64,000 nt of DNA, taken from Leeuwenhoekiella sp. (lineage in GTDB: Bacteria; Bacteroidota; Bacteroidia; Flavobacteriales; Flavobacteriaceae). The DNA lies in NCBI GenBank assembly GCA_002708845.1, contig PAPI01000031.1:1-64000 (forward strand), given 5' to 3'. The position numbers and the translations under genes are program-made. The notes beneath the pieces were generated by a model. It had not been told where the DNA came from. It worked only from the letters and a program-made list of their open reading frames with translations, and searched no databases. Shown here in pieces: positions 1 through 7,488 of this stretch; position 1 is the stretch's first letter; every line of letters begins with the position of its first letter.

Positions 1-74
1 GAGAGACTCGAACTCTCACACCTTGCGGCACTAGATCCTAAGTCTAGCGTGTCTACCAATTCCACCACGCCTGC
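1..74 (-). tRNA. tRNA-Leu (anticodon TAG), 3' end cut by window edge
   Basis: Read on the minus strand this is a class II tRNA. It starts GCAGGCG, has the leucine-type D arm (TGGTAGACACGC), an anticodon arm CTAGA-CTTAGGA-TCTAG with TAG at positions 34-36, a variable arm, and a complete T arm (GAGAG-TTCGAGT-CTCTC). The 3' acceptor half and the CCA side lie outside the window. TAG reads CUA-type leucine codons. Confidence 0.95.
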
Positions 75-141
75 ATACTATTTTTAACGTACTTAGGACT
101 CCCGTTAAAAACTTGCATCTTTATCTCTAAAAATGCGAGTG

Positions 142-149
142 CAAATATA
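142..149 (-). promoter_or_regulatory. Putative -7 box for tRNA-Leu
   Basis: The minus strand reads TATATTTG, an exact match to the Bacteroidota -7 consensus TAnnTTTG, about 68 bp upstream of the tRNA 5' end. No clean TTG lies 19-20 nt further upstream, so this is a half-supported promoter. Confidence 0.4.
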
Positions 150-313
150 GTAAAGAATTTGAATATGAAAATGCTTTTTCAAAAAATTTTTCAATCCCGG
201 AAAGCGAATTTTATTTCTGCACTTTATACCCTGCCTTCTTCAGTCTTTCCATTCTTCCGAAAGCACAAATCTAAAAGTCAATCCGTATTTTTACGCAAAT
301 ACACATTTTACTT

Positions 314-1711
314 ATGAAAGACATTAAAAAATATATAGACACGCATCAAAAACGCTTTTTAGACGAACTCATTGAGCTTTTAAAAGTGCCGTCAATCAGC
401 GCCGATAAAGCTTATAAAGACGATGTGTTCAACACCGCAGATGCCGTGGCGGAACGCCTTAAAGAAGCCGGCTGCGCAAAAGTAGAAATCTGTGAAACTC
501 CGGGCTATCCCATTGTTTACGGCGAACTTATAAAAGATAAAAACCTGCCTACGATCCTGGTTTACGGACATTATGATGTGCAACCGCCAGATCCCTTGGA
601 TTTATGGGATAGCGCGCCTTTTGAACCGGTGATTAAAAAAACCGAATTACACCCCGAAGGTGCCATTTTTGCTCGTGGGGCTTGCGACGATAAAGGGCAG
701 ATGTATATGCACGTCAAAGCGCTGGAATATATGACCCAAAACGATGATCTGCCGTGCAACGTGAAGTTTATGATTGAAGGTGAGGAAGAAGTTGGCAGCG
801 AAAATCTGGGCTGGTTTATCTCCCGCAATCAGGAGAAACTGGCTAATGATGTCATCCTGATTTCAGACACCGGGATGATCGCAAAAGACGTTCCCAGTAT
901 TACCACTGGCCTTCGCGGACTCAGCTACGTGGAAGTGGAAGTTACCGGCCCCAACCGCGACCTTCACAGCGGACTTTACGGCGGTGCCGTAGCCAATCCC
1001 ATCAATGTGTTGACCAAAATGATTGCTTCGCTGAACGATGAAAACAACCACATAACCATTCCCGGATTTTACGATAAGGTCGAAGAACTGAGCGCAGCAG
1101 AACGCGAAAAAATGGCTGAAGCTCCTTTCTCGCTAGAAAACTATCAAAAAGCACTGAACATTGATGCGGTATATGGCGAAGCCGGCTATACCACAAACGA
1201 GCGCAACAGCATCCGTCCCACGCTAGATGTAAATGGAATTTGGGGAGGCTACATTGGTGAAGGTGCCAAAACCGTAATTGCCAGTAAAGCTTTTGCAAAA
1301 ATAAGTATGCGGCTTGTACCCGATCAGGACTGGAAAGAGATCACTCAGCTTTTCAAAGCACATTTTGAGAGTATTGCCCCTAAAGGCGTGCGAGTTAAGG
1401 TAAAACCGCATCACGGTGGTGAACCCTATGTAACTCCCATAGACAATATCGGGTATCAGGCAGCCGAAGCAGCTTACGAAAAAACCTTTGGTAAAACACC
1501 CATTCCCCAACGTAGTGGCGGTAGTATTCCCATCGTTGCACTTTTTGAGCGCGAGCTCAACAGCAAAACGATTTTGATGGGCTTTGGTCTGGATAGTGAT
1601 GCGATTCACTCGCCCAATGAGCACTTTGGTGTATGGAATTTCTTAAAAGGAATCGAAACCATTCCGCATTTTTACCACGAGTTTACAAAGATGAAAACTT
1701 CAGAAAACTAG
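314..1711 (+). CDS. M20 family dipeptidase (CNDP2-like metallopeptidase)
   Basis: A 465-residue cytosolic zinc peptidase with no signal peptide. The metal-binding motifs of family M20 are in order: YGHYDVQ (His86, Asp88), ARGACDDKGQ (Asp125), the catalytic EGEEEVGS (around Glu158), a SDT motif, and a C-terminal DAIHSPNE histidine. Length and motif spacing fit the nonspecific dipeptidases related to eukaryotic CNDP2 rather than the shorter ArgE/DapE enzymes. It should split dipeptides or short peptides in the cytoplasm. It stands alone: the tRNA upstream is divergent and a strong hairpin terminator follows. The exact peptide preference cannot be read from the sequence. Confidence 0.92.
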   Translation: MKDIKKYIDTHQKRFLDELIELLKVPSISADKAYKDDVFNTADAVAERLKEAGCAKVEICETPGYPIVYGELIKDKNLPTILVYGHYDVQPPDPLDLWDSAPFEPVIKKTELHPEGAIFARGACDDKGQMYMHVKALEYMTQNDDLPCNVKFMIEGEEEVGSENLGWFISRNQEKLANDVILISDTGMIAKDVPSITTGLRGLSYVEVEVTGPNRDLHSGLYGGAVANPINVLTKMIASLNDENNHITIPGFYDKVEELSAAEREKMAEAPFSLENYQKALNIDAVYGEAGYTTNERNSIRPTLDVNGIWGGYIGEGAKTVIASKAFAKISMRLVPDQDWKEITQLFKAHFESIAPKGVRVKVKPHHGGEPYVTPIDNIGYQAAEAAYEKTFGKTPIPQRSGGSIPIVALFERELNSKTILMGFGLDSDAIHSPNEHFGVWNFLKGIETIPHFYHEFTKMKTSEN

Positions 1712-1730
1712 GAAATCAAATTAACCCATT

Positions 1731-1768
1731 AAAAAAACCCGTACGACTTTGTGTCGACGGGTTTTTTC
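1731..1768. terminator. Bidirectional intrinsic terminator
   Basis: An A-run, the stem ACCCGTACGAC / GTCGACGGGT (one mismatch) with a small loop, and a T-run form a symmetric hairpin between the converging dipeptidase and DUF1206 genes, so it can stop transcription from both sides. Confidence 0.85.
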
Positions 1769-1797
1769 AATTTTAGTTCAACTTCAAAACTTGAATG

Positions 1798-2574
1798 TTA
1801 CAGGCGTATCTGCGCATATTTCGCCTGAATAAACATAAAGACGGCGTATGCCACAAGTCCAAGCGCGACAATACCCATAACGGTTGCTCCAAAATTGTTT
1901 TGAAGAAATTCAAAAGCTGCAACTTTGCCGCCGGTATCACCTCCTTCACCGAGTGCAACCTTGAAAAACAAAAATGCTAAAATACCGGAAACAATGCCTC
2001 GAGCGGTAAATCCGGTTTTTCCGGCACGTATAAGCGTTTTCTGCTCCTTGGAGCTTAAACTACTTTCCTGAACATCATCTCTAAATTTTCCACTGTAGGC
2101 TTTATACAATTGAAAAATAGCTTTACCGGCAAGACACAACGCCACAAAACCTACCAGATAAGGCCCGTAAGGTTTTGACATTAGCGTACTAATCATAGAG
2201 TCTCCTCCACCAGAACCTGAACTATTGCCCAATACCATTTTGGCTGCGGTGTAACCCAGTGTCCCATAAAAGATTCCACTTACAATATATCCTGATCGTT
2301 TTAAAAAACCTTTAGGCTCACTCCAGCTATCTCCAGGTCCATTAATCGCTTCGTAAATGCGGTAAAATGTGTAGCCAAATAAGCCGAGAGCAAGCGCTCC
2401 TAATAGTACTTTTCCGTAGGATTGCTGTGCTAGAAATTGCAGGGCATTATCACTACCACTTTTTGAACCGCCCAGATTAAAGGCTGCCATTGCGGTAAGC
2501 ACTCCAATTATTGCATATACGGCACCCTTGGCAACCATTCCGGCCCGGGCGAACTTTTCTTTCTTATTGTTCAT
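1798..2574 (-). CDS. DUF1206 family membrane protein
   Basis: A 258-residue protein built from three copies of a two-helix repeat (about residues 8-75, 88-160 and 180-258). Each begins with a motif of the type ARAGmvAKGxVYxxiG (FARAGMVAKGAVYAIIG, LKRSGYIVSGIFYGTLG, IRAGKTGFTARGIVSG), typical of DUF1206. This predicts six transmembrane segments. The family has no settled function. It is monocistronic and faces the dipeptidase across the shared terminator. The start is the ATG before NNKKEKF; no Shine-Dalgarno is seen, as expected in this phylum. Confidence 0.88.
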   Translation of the reverse strand: MNNKKEKFARAGMVAKGAVYAIIGVLTAMAAFNLGGSKSGSDNALQFLAQQSYGKVLLGALALGLFGYTFYRIYEAINGPGDSWSEPKGFLKRSGYIVSGIFYGTLGYTAAKMVLGNSSGSGGGDSMISTLMSKPYGPYLVGFVALCLAGKAIFQLYKAYSGKFRDDVQESSLSSKEQKTLIRAGKTGFTARGIVSGILAFLFFKVALGEGGDTGGKVAAFEFLQNNFGATVMGIVALGLVAYAVFMFIQAKYAQIRL

Positions 2575-2731
2575 CTTTCATCATTTTGGTTAGTTGCTGA
2601 CAATCTATAGATTACTCCGCTCCCGTTCTCCCAATCTGATGTTATAATAAACCAAACAAAGTGCTAAAAGTCAGAAAATTGAACGCTAAACTTCTGTTTA
2701 TGAACGTAAAATTTAAAAAACTCAAAGAGGC

Positions 2732-3313
2732 CTAGATTTTCTTCACGTAATCAGTCACCAAAACAATTTGTTGCCCGTCAACTTTACCTTCGATGTATTT
2801 TTCATTCTCATGATCTAAGGAAATTCTACGTACGGCAGTGCCTTGTTTAGCCACCATGCTGCTGCCTTTTACCTTAAGATCTTTAATCAATACAACAGAA
2901 TCTCCAGCTTCTAGAATTACCCCGTTGCTGTCTCGATGCACAAGTGCATTTGCCGCAGCTTCCTGAGTAACCCCGGCATTAGCCCACTCTCGAGTCTCTT
3001 CCTCCATATACATCATATCGAGCAGATCCTGAGGCCAGCCTTCTGCTTTAAGTTGATGCAGCATTCGATACGCCACCACCTGCACGGCAGGCACCGGGCT
3101 CCACATACTGTCATTCAAACACCGCCAATGATTAGGCTCTACTGCTTCGGGATTTTCTAATTGATTTCTACAGGTTCCACAGGCAAAAATATAGGTGTCT
3201 GCTGTTGTGGTTGATGGGGATTCGGGTATGGCATAGATGTCTAAATCTTCGGTACTACCACACAATTCGCATACATTACCGCTTCGGTCTCTTAAATCCT
3301 GTTCGAGGCTCAT
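2732..3313 (-). CDS. PhnA/YjdM-like zinc-ribbon protein
   Basis: A 193-residue protein with an N-terminal zinc ribbon (VCELCG at 14-19 and FACGTC near 45, two CxxC pairs) and a C-terminal SH3-like PhnA domain (GDSVVLIKDLKVKGSS). Homologues were named after the alkylphosphonate operon, but PhnA proteins of this type are not required for the C-P lyase and their role is unknown. No phosphonate gene is nearby. It is a soluble protein transcribed alone, with a 157-bp gap to DUF1206. The name is homology only. Confidence 0.85.
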   Translation of the reverse strand: MSLEQDLRDRSGNVCELCGSTEDLDIYAIPESPSTTTADTYIFACGTCRNQLENPEAVEPNHWRCLNDSMWSPVPAVQVVAYRMLHQLKAEGWPQDLLDMMYMEEETREWANAGVTQEAAANALVHRDSNGVILEAGDSVVLIKDLKVKGSSMVAKQGTAVRRISLDHENEKYIEGKVDGQQIVLVTDYVKKI

Positions 3314-3448
3314 AATCTCAATGATTGTTTGTTTAAGCGGTAAAGTTAAGTTTATTCCAATCTTTTGACCGTTGCAACGCTAAAAAAGAGAACAGGTCTT
3401 TAATCTATAAGTCTTAAATTGAGCTATCATCAATCAAATCAAATCTTT

Positions 3449-4693
3449 ATGAACTTTTCAAGGGAATACCATCCTCAATGGACAGTTACAGAAAAAATAC
3501 TTTTTCGGTTTCTGTTTCTCTATTTCGCATTATTTATTGTACTTCGATTTATGCATCAACCTGCAGAACCTCTTGTTCGGCTGGTAGGTCATCACGTACT
3601 TAACCTTAAGAAAGATCTCAGTTATTTTCCTACCGGAAGCGGAGACTCAACCTATGCTTATGTGCTTTTGTTTTTAAATGCACTATTGGCCTCTACATGT
3701 ACAACCATTTGGACTTTGGCTGACCGCAGGCGCCCGGCTTACAACACCCTTTTTTACTGGTTTTTGGTGATTCTACGCTTTTTCCTGGCTATGATGTTGT
3801 TAAGCTATGGGTTTGCTAAAGTGTACAAAACGCAATTTCCAGAACCTTCCCTGTTGCGCTTATTACAACCGCTTGGCAACTTTTCACCTATGGGACTGGC
3901 CTGGACCTATATGGGTTTTAGCGAAGCTTATAATGTCTACACGGGTATGCTTGAGGTAGTGGGCGGGCTCCTACTGATCTGGAGAAAAACGACCACTTTA
4001 GGCGCGCTTTTAACGGTTGGAGTGATGAGTCATATTGTGGTTATGAATTTTACTTATGACATCCCGGTAAAACTCTTTTCTCTGCATCTTCTTGTTATGG
4101 CGTTGATACTGGCTTCAACAGACCGCAAGCGTCTGTACCGCATATTTTTCAGCAATCGATCAACCGCCAGTCTGCTGGAATACAATCCTGTAAAAAATAA
4201 ATTATTCGGAAAAATCAAAGTGGGGCTTAAGCTGACCGCCCTGATTTTGTTTACAGGTATCTCAATCTGGCAAGGTTACAATGCAGAACGTGAATACGGG
4301 GATAAACGGGCAAAACCAACGCTTTACGGAATCTGGGAAGTAGAAACTATGCATATAAATGACAGCCTCATTCCACCTTTGCTGACTAACGAGCAACGCT
4401 GGCGCTATCTGGTTGTTGACTGGAAGGAGCGCGCTACACTTAAATACATAACAGACGAAATTAAATTTATGACGCTAGAGGTTGACAGTTCTAAATCAGA
4501 AATCACATTGTATGAAGGAGAATGGAAACAAGAGCAGAATTTTAAGTATTCTATAGAAAACGACACGCTGTATCTAAAGGGGAAACTTTATGGCGACAAC
4601 CTCGAAGTAAAACTAAAAGCAAAAAACAAGGAGGATTTTTTATTGACCAACCGCGGCTTTCATTGGATTAACGAATACCCTCTCAACCGGTAA
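3449..4693 (+). CDS. DoxX-like integral membrane protein with C-terminal soluble domain
   Basis: The reading frame opens at a TTG at 3419, but the ATG at 3449 (MNFSREYHP) is the better start, giving 414 residues. The N-terminal two thirds hold about six hydrophobic segments, including a DoxX-type core (LLSYGFAKVYKTQFP, then a helix with MLEVVGGLLL). The last ~120 residues are soluble and beta-rich (GIWEVETM ... LYGDNLEVKLK), like small lipocalin-type domains. DoxX proteins are poorly defined membrane components. The upstream gene is divergent. A BlaI-type operator region follows about 180 bp after its end. Confidence 0.75.
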   Translation: MNFSREYHPQWTVTEKILFRFLFLYFALFIVLRFMHQPAEPLVRLVGHHVLNLKKDLSYFPTGSGDSTYAYVLLFLNALLASTCTTIWTLADRRRPAYNTLFYWFLVILRFFLAMMLLSYGFAKVYKTQFPEPSLLRLLQPLGNFSPMGLAWTYMGFSEAYNVYTGMLEVVGGLLLIWRKTTTLGALLTVGVMSHIVVMNFTYDIPVKLFSLHLLVMALILASTDRKRLYRIFFSNRSTASLLEYNPVKNKLFGKIKVGLKLTALILFTGISIWQGYNAEREYGDKRAKPTLYGIWEVETMHINDSLIPPLLTNEQRWRYLVVDWKERATLKYITDEIKFMTLEVDSSKSEITLYEGEWKQEQNFKYSIENDTLYLKGKLYGDNLEVKLKAKNKEDFLLTNRGFHWINEYPLNR

Positions 4694-4876
4694 TCTCCAG
4701 CGATAAGGATTGAGGCATTGTTGGAGCTCTTTTTGCCACCGCGGTGCTTCGGTATTTCTTTTTCAGTAAAATCATTCCGTCACCGCGGGGCAAAAAAGCG
4801 ACTGCCGAAAGCCTGACTCTTCTGGTTTTTCTGTAAAACCAGAACAGGATCGCTCTGATCATCAAAATTAATTAAC

Positions 4877-4937
4877 TCTACACTTGTAGAATTAAAATTT
4901 ATTTCTACATTTGTAGAACACACTCTAAACCTGTAGA
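4877..4937 (+). promoter_or_regulatory. BlaI-type operators overlapping the blaI-M56 promoter
   Basis: Three inverted repeats of the form TCTA-CA-n-TTGTAGA lie at 4877-4890, 4903-4918 and 4924-4937, matching the TACA/TGTA dyads bound by BlaI/MecI repressors. Operator 1 contains a TTG (4884-4886), and 19 nt later operator 2 contains TACATTTG (4906-4913), an exact Bacteroidota -33/-7 pair. The third copy reaches the start codon. The promoter is thus embedded in its own repressor sites, which indicates autorepression. Confidence 0.8.
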
Positions 4938-4940
4938 AAA

Positions 4941-5309
4941 ATGAGTCTCTCTAATGCCGAAGAACAATTGATGCAAATCTTGTGGAAACAGGAAAAAGCC
5001 TTTATGAAAGATCTTATTGAGGCGTATCCCGAACCGCGACCTGCTACAACCACTATTGCTACCCTGTTGAAACGTATGCAGGACAAGAATTTTGTAGACT
5101 ATGTGCAATATGGCAGATCGCGGGAGTATTTCCCGTTGGTACGTAAGAAAGATTACTTCTCAAAGCAGGTAAACGGGATGATTAAAAATTTTTTTAACGA
5201 CTCGGCTGCGCAATTCGCTTCCTTTTTTACCAAAGAAACTGATTTGTCTCAAAAGGAACTGGAAGACCTAAAAAAACTGATTGACGAACGCTTAAAATCC
5301 CAGAAATAA
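4941..5309 (+). CDS. BlaI/MecI/CopY family transcriptional repressor
   Basis: A 122-residue winged-helix repressor. The opening SNAEEQLMQILW and the recognition region RPATTTIATLLKRMQDKNFV are characteristic of BlaI/MecI proteins, which dimerise through the C-terminal part (here about residues 75-122) and are cleaved when the partner sensor peptidase is triggered. Three matching dyads lie directly upstream. Its stop codon overlaps the ATG of the M56 gene (TAATG), so the two are translationally coupled. No beta-lactamase gene is present, so the controlled stress is unknown; autoregulation of this operon is the safe inference. Confidence 0.92.
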   Translation: MSLSNAEEQLMQILWKQEKAFMKDLIEAYPEPRPATTTIATLLKRMQDKNFVDYVQYGRSREYFPLVRKKDYFSKQVNGMIKNFFNDSAAQFASFFTKETDLSQKELEDLKKLIDERLKSQK

Positions 5310-7444
5310 TGACCATCTACCTCATCAAATCAATCTTGTGTTTGCTGGTTCTCTGGGGTTTCTATAAAATCGCCCTAGAGCAGACGACTGCACACCACTT
5401 TAAGCGCTTTTACCTGCTAGGTAGTCTGGTCATTGCTTTGACATTACCTCTGCTTGTGTTTAGCTATACGGTTGAAGTTGAAGCCCAGCCGGTGGTAGCA
5501 GAAACGTATTTGGACCCAACTGCTTTGACGGAAGTTCCCGTAACTACTCCCGTCGACGAACCTACGAACTGGCTAGCCATAAGTTTAGGAATTATTTATG
5601 CTGCAGGCGTCGTGCTTTTTGGATTTCGGTTTTTGCGGAATTTGATTCGGCTACGCGAGAAAATAAATACTAATGAGAACGTGCAGGCAAAATCACACAT
5701 TAACGTGCTGCTGGCCGGAAAGGTAATTCCACATTCGTTTCTTCAGTATATTTTTCTGTCCCGAAAAGCATTTAAAAATGATGCTATTGCTCCGGAAATT
5801 ATCGCACACGAGCAGGCACACGTCACCCAAAAACACAGTTGGGATATTCTGGCCGTCGAATTTTTGCAAGTGATTTTCTGGTTTAATCCGCTGCTGGTTT
5901 TTTTGAAGAGAAGCATTGCTTTGAATCACGAATTCCTGGCCGATCAGACGGCACTCCAGGCTGAAAACACGATAGAAAACTATACCAATCTTTTATTCAC
6001 CTATTCGGGAGGTGCTCATCACACCGCGTTATCAAGCCCGATTAATTATTCATTAACTAAAAAACGAATTCTTATGTTATCAAAAACCCGTTCGGTCAAA
6101 AAAATAGCCACCCGTCTCGCACTTTTTGTGCCTGTGCTCGCACTCTGTGTGTATTTCTTTAATCAGGAAATTGTGGCGAAGCCAGCAACAGTTCAGCAAA
6201 AGGAAGAAGTAACTACTCAAAATAACGACACAGCTGAAACCTTATCTGACTCCTACATTCAGTCAGATAAACCAAAAGTAATTACGCAGGCTGATCTTGA
6301 TGCAATTTCGAAAGATCCCACATATCGTATTCTCGAAAAGAAATCTCCTACAGCCTCTCAAATAAGCGAATGGAAAAATGCTTCTCAATTTGGAGTTTGG
6401 GTTGATGGAAAACGAATTGATAATTCTTCTTTAAAAAGCAACGAGGCGTACAGTCATTACTTTATAAGTAAGCTTGCCAAAAAAAAAGAAAAAAATTATG
6501 GCTCACATTATTATCAGGTTGATCTGATGACTCCTGAGTATTATGAAATTCATAAAAAGATACAAAACCCGCCTTCAGTCGAGGAAGTCAAAGCATATCT
6601 CGTACAAAATGAAAAAGTACTCAATCTAATAGTAATCGGATCACAGATTTGGCTTAATGGAACGGAAACCTCTGTTGAAAATTTTGCAAAGGATCTGGAT
6701 GCACTAAGCAAAGATTGGACTTCTAGCGAAAAACGTGACTACAGTATTCATGTGAGAACCACAGATCCCGCCGAAAAGCTTTGGCTAAAACTACAAACCG
6801 CTTTTGAGACCACTGATTTATATAAAGCAAACCCAAAAAGTTTAATTCCCCCTCCGCCACCACCTGTACCGGCTGCAACTGATGCAGGCACTCCACCGCC
6901 ACCACCGCCACCACCTGCTCCTGTAAGTCCGGCATCTTTTAATGAAGAGAACTACACGCTTTTGAATATAAAACTTTCAAAAACCGATGCTATTGAAATT
7001 GAAGGCCAGCAGACCACAATTTCCAATGTAAAAAAGTTTATTAAAAAGCATTTTCAATATTGGACAAAAGATAATCCAGAGAAACCTCGTGCTGTAATTT
7101 TTCATTTACCTGAAGATGTTTCCGAGGGTCAGGCACACAAAGCTTTTAAAGAAATTCAAGATTTTAAAATCAATAGTTTTACCTTAAAAAAGGAAGGGAA
7201 TGAAACCGAAATACCCGCTCCTCCACCAGTTCCTGCTGCACCAAATGCAGGAACCCCGCCTCCTCCGCCACCGGCACCGTCAACTCAGGAAATGTTTGAC
7301 ATGGCAAAGGATAACATTTATTATAACGATAAAAAGATCTCTCCCGCCAAAGCCCAATCGTTAATGAAAGAGAGTGATAACTATAATATCCTAATGACTA
7401 GTTTTAAAGGTAAAAAGGCATTAATTATTAAGGACAAAGAATAA
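5309..7444 (+). CDS. M56 family sensor peptidase (BlaR1-like), paralog 1
   Basis: A 711-residue membrane protease. About four transmembrane helices lie in residues 1-290. The zinc motif HEQAH (His167-His171), followed by a downstream Glu in LNHEFLADQ, faces the cytoplasm in M56 peptidases. The C-terminal ~420 residues should be periplasmic and replace the penicillin sensor of true BlaR1. They contain two proline-rich tracts (about 512-535 and 634-657) and modules that look like ExbD/TolR periplasmic domains (for example LNIKLSKTDAIEIEGQQ...). The likely role is to sense an envelope signal and cleave the coupled BlaI. It is followed 44 bp later by a close paralog. Confidence 0.88.
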   Translation: MTIYLIKSILCLLVLWGFYKIALEQTTAHHFKRFYLLGSLVIALTLPLLVFSYTVEVEAQPVVAETYLDPTALTEVPVTTPVDEPTNWLAISLGIIYAAGVVLFGFRFLRNLIRLREKINTNENVQAKSHINVLLAGKVIPHSFLQYIFLSRKAFKNDAIAPEIIAHEQAHVTQKHSWDILAVEFLQVIFWFNPLLVFLKRSIALNHEFLADQTALQAENTIENYTNLLFTYSGGAHHTALSSPINYSLTKKRILMLSKTRSVKKIATRLALFVPVLALCVYFFNQEIVAKPATVQQKEEVTTQNNDTAETLSDSYIQSDKPKVITQADLDAISKDPTYRILEKKSPTASQISEWKNASQFGVWVDGKRIDNSSLKSNEAYSHYFISKLAKKKEKNYGSHYYQVDLMTPEYYEIHKKIQNPPSVEEVKAYLVQNEKVLNLIVIGSQIWLNGTETSVENFAKDLDALSKDWTSSEKRDYSIHVRTTDPAEKLWLKLQTAFETTDLYKANPKSLIPPPPPPVPAATDAGTPPPPPPPPAPVSPASFNEENYTLLNIKLSKTDAIEIEGQQTTISNVKKFIKKHFQYWTKDNPEKPRAVIFHLPEDVSEGQAHKAFKEIQDFKINSFTLKKEGNETEIPAPPPVPAAPNAGTPPPPPPAPSTQEMFDMAKDNIYYNDKKISPAKAQSLMKESDNYNILMTSFKGKKALIIKDKE

Positions 7445-7488
7445 CAAACTTCATTATCAGTATAGCTATAAAATAAAAATAAACAGGT

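Noticed and set aside
4683-4865. 60-codon open frame on the minus strand before blaI
   Set aside because: It overlaps the DoxX-like gene end, has no recognisable motif and a biased basic composition; not supported as a gene.
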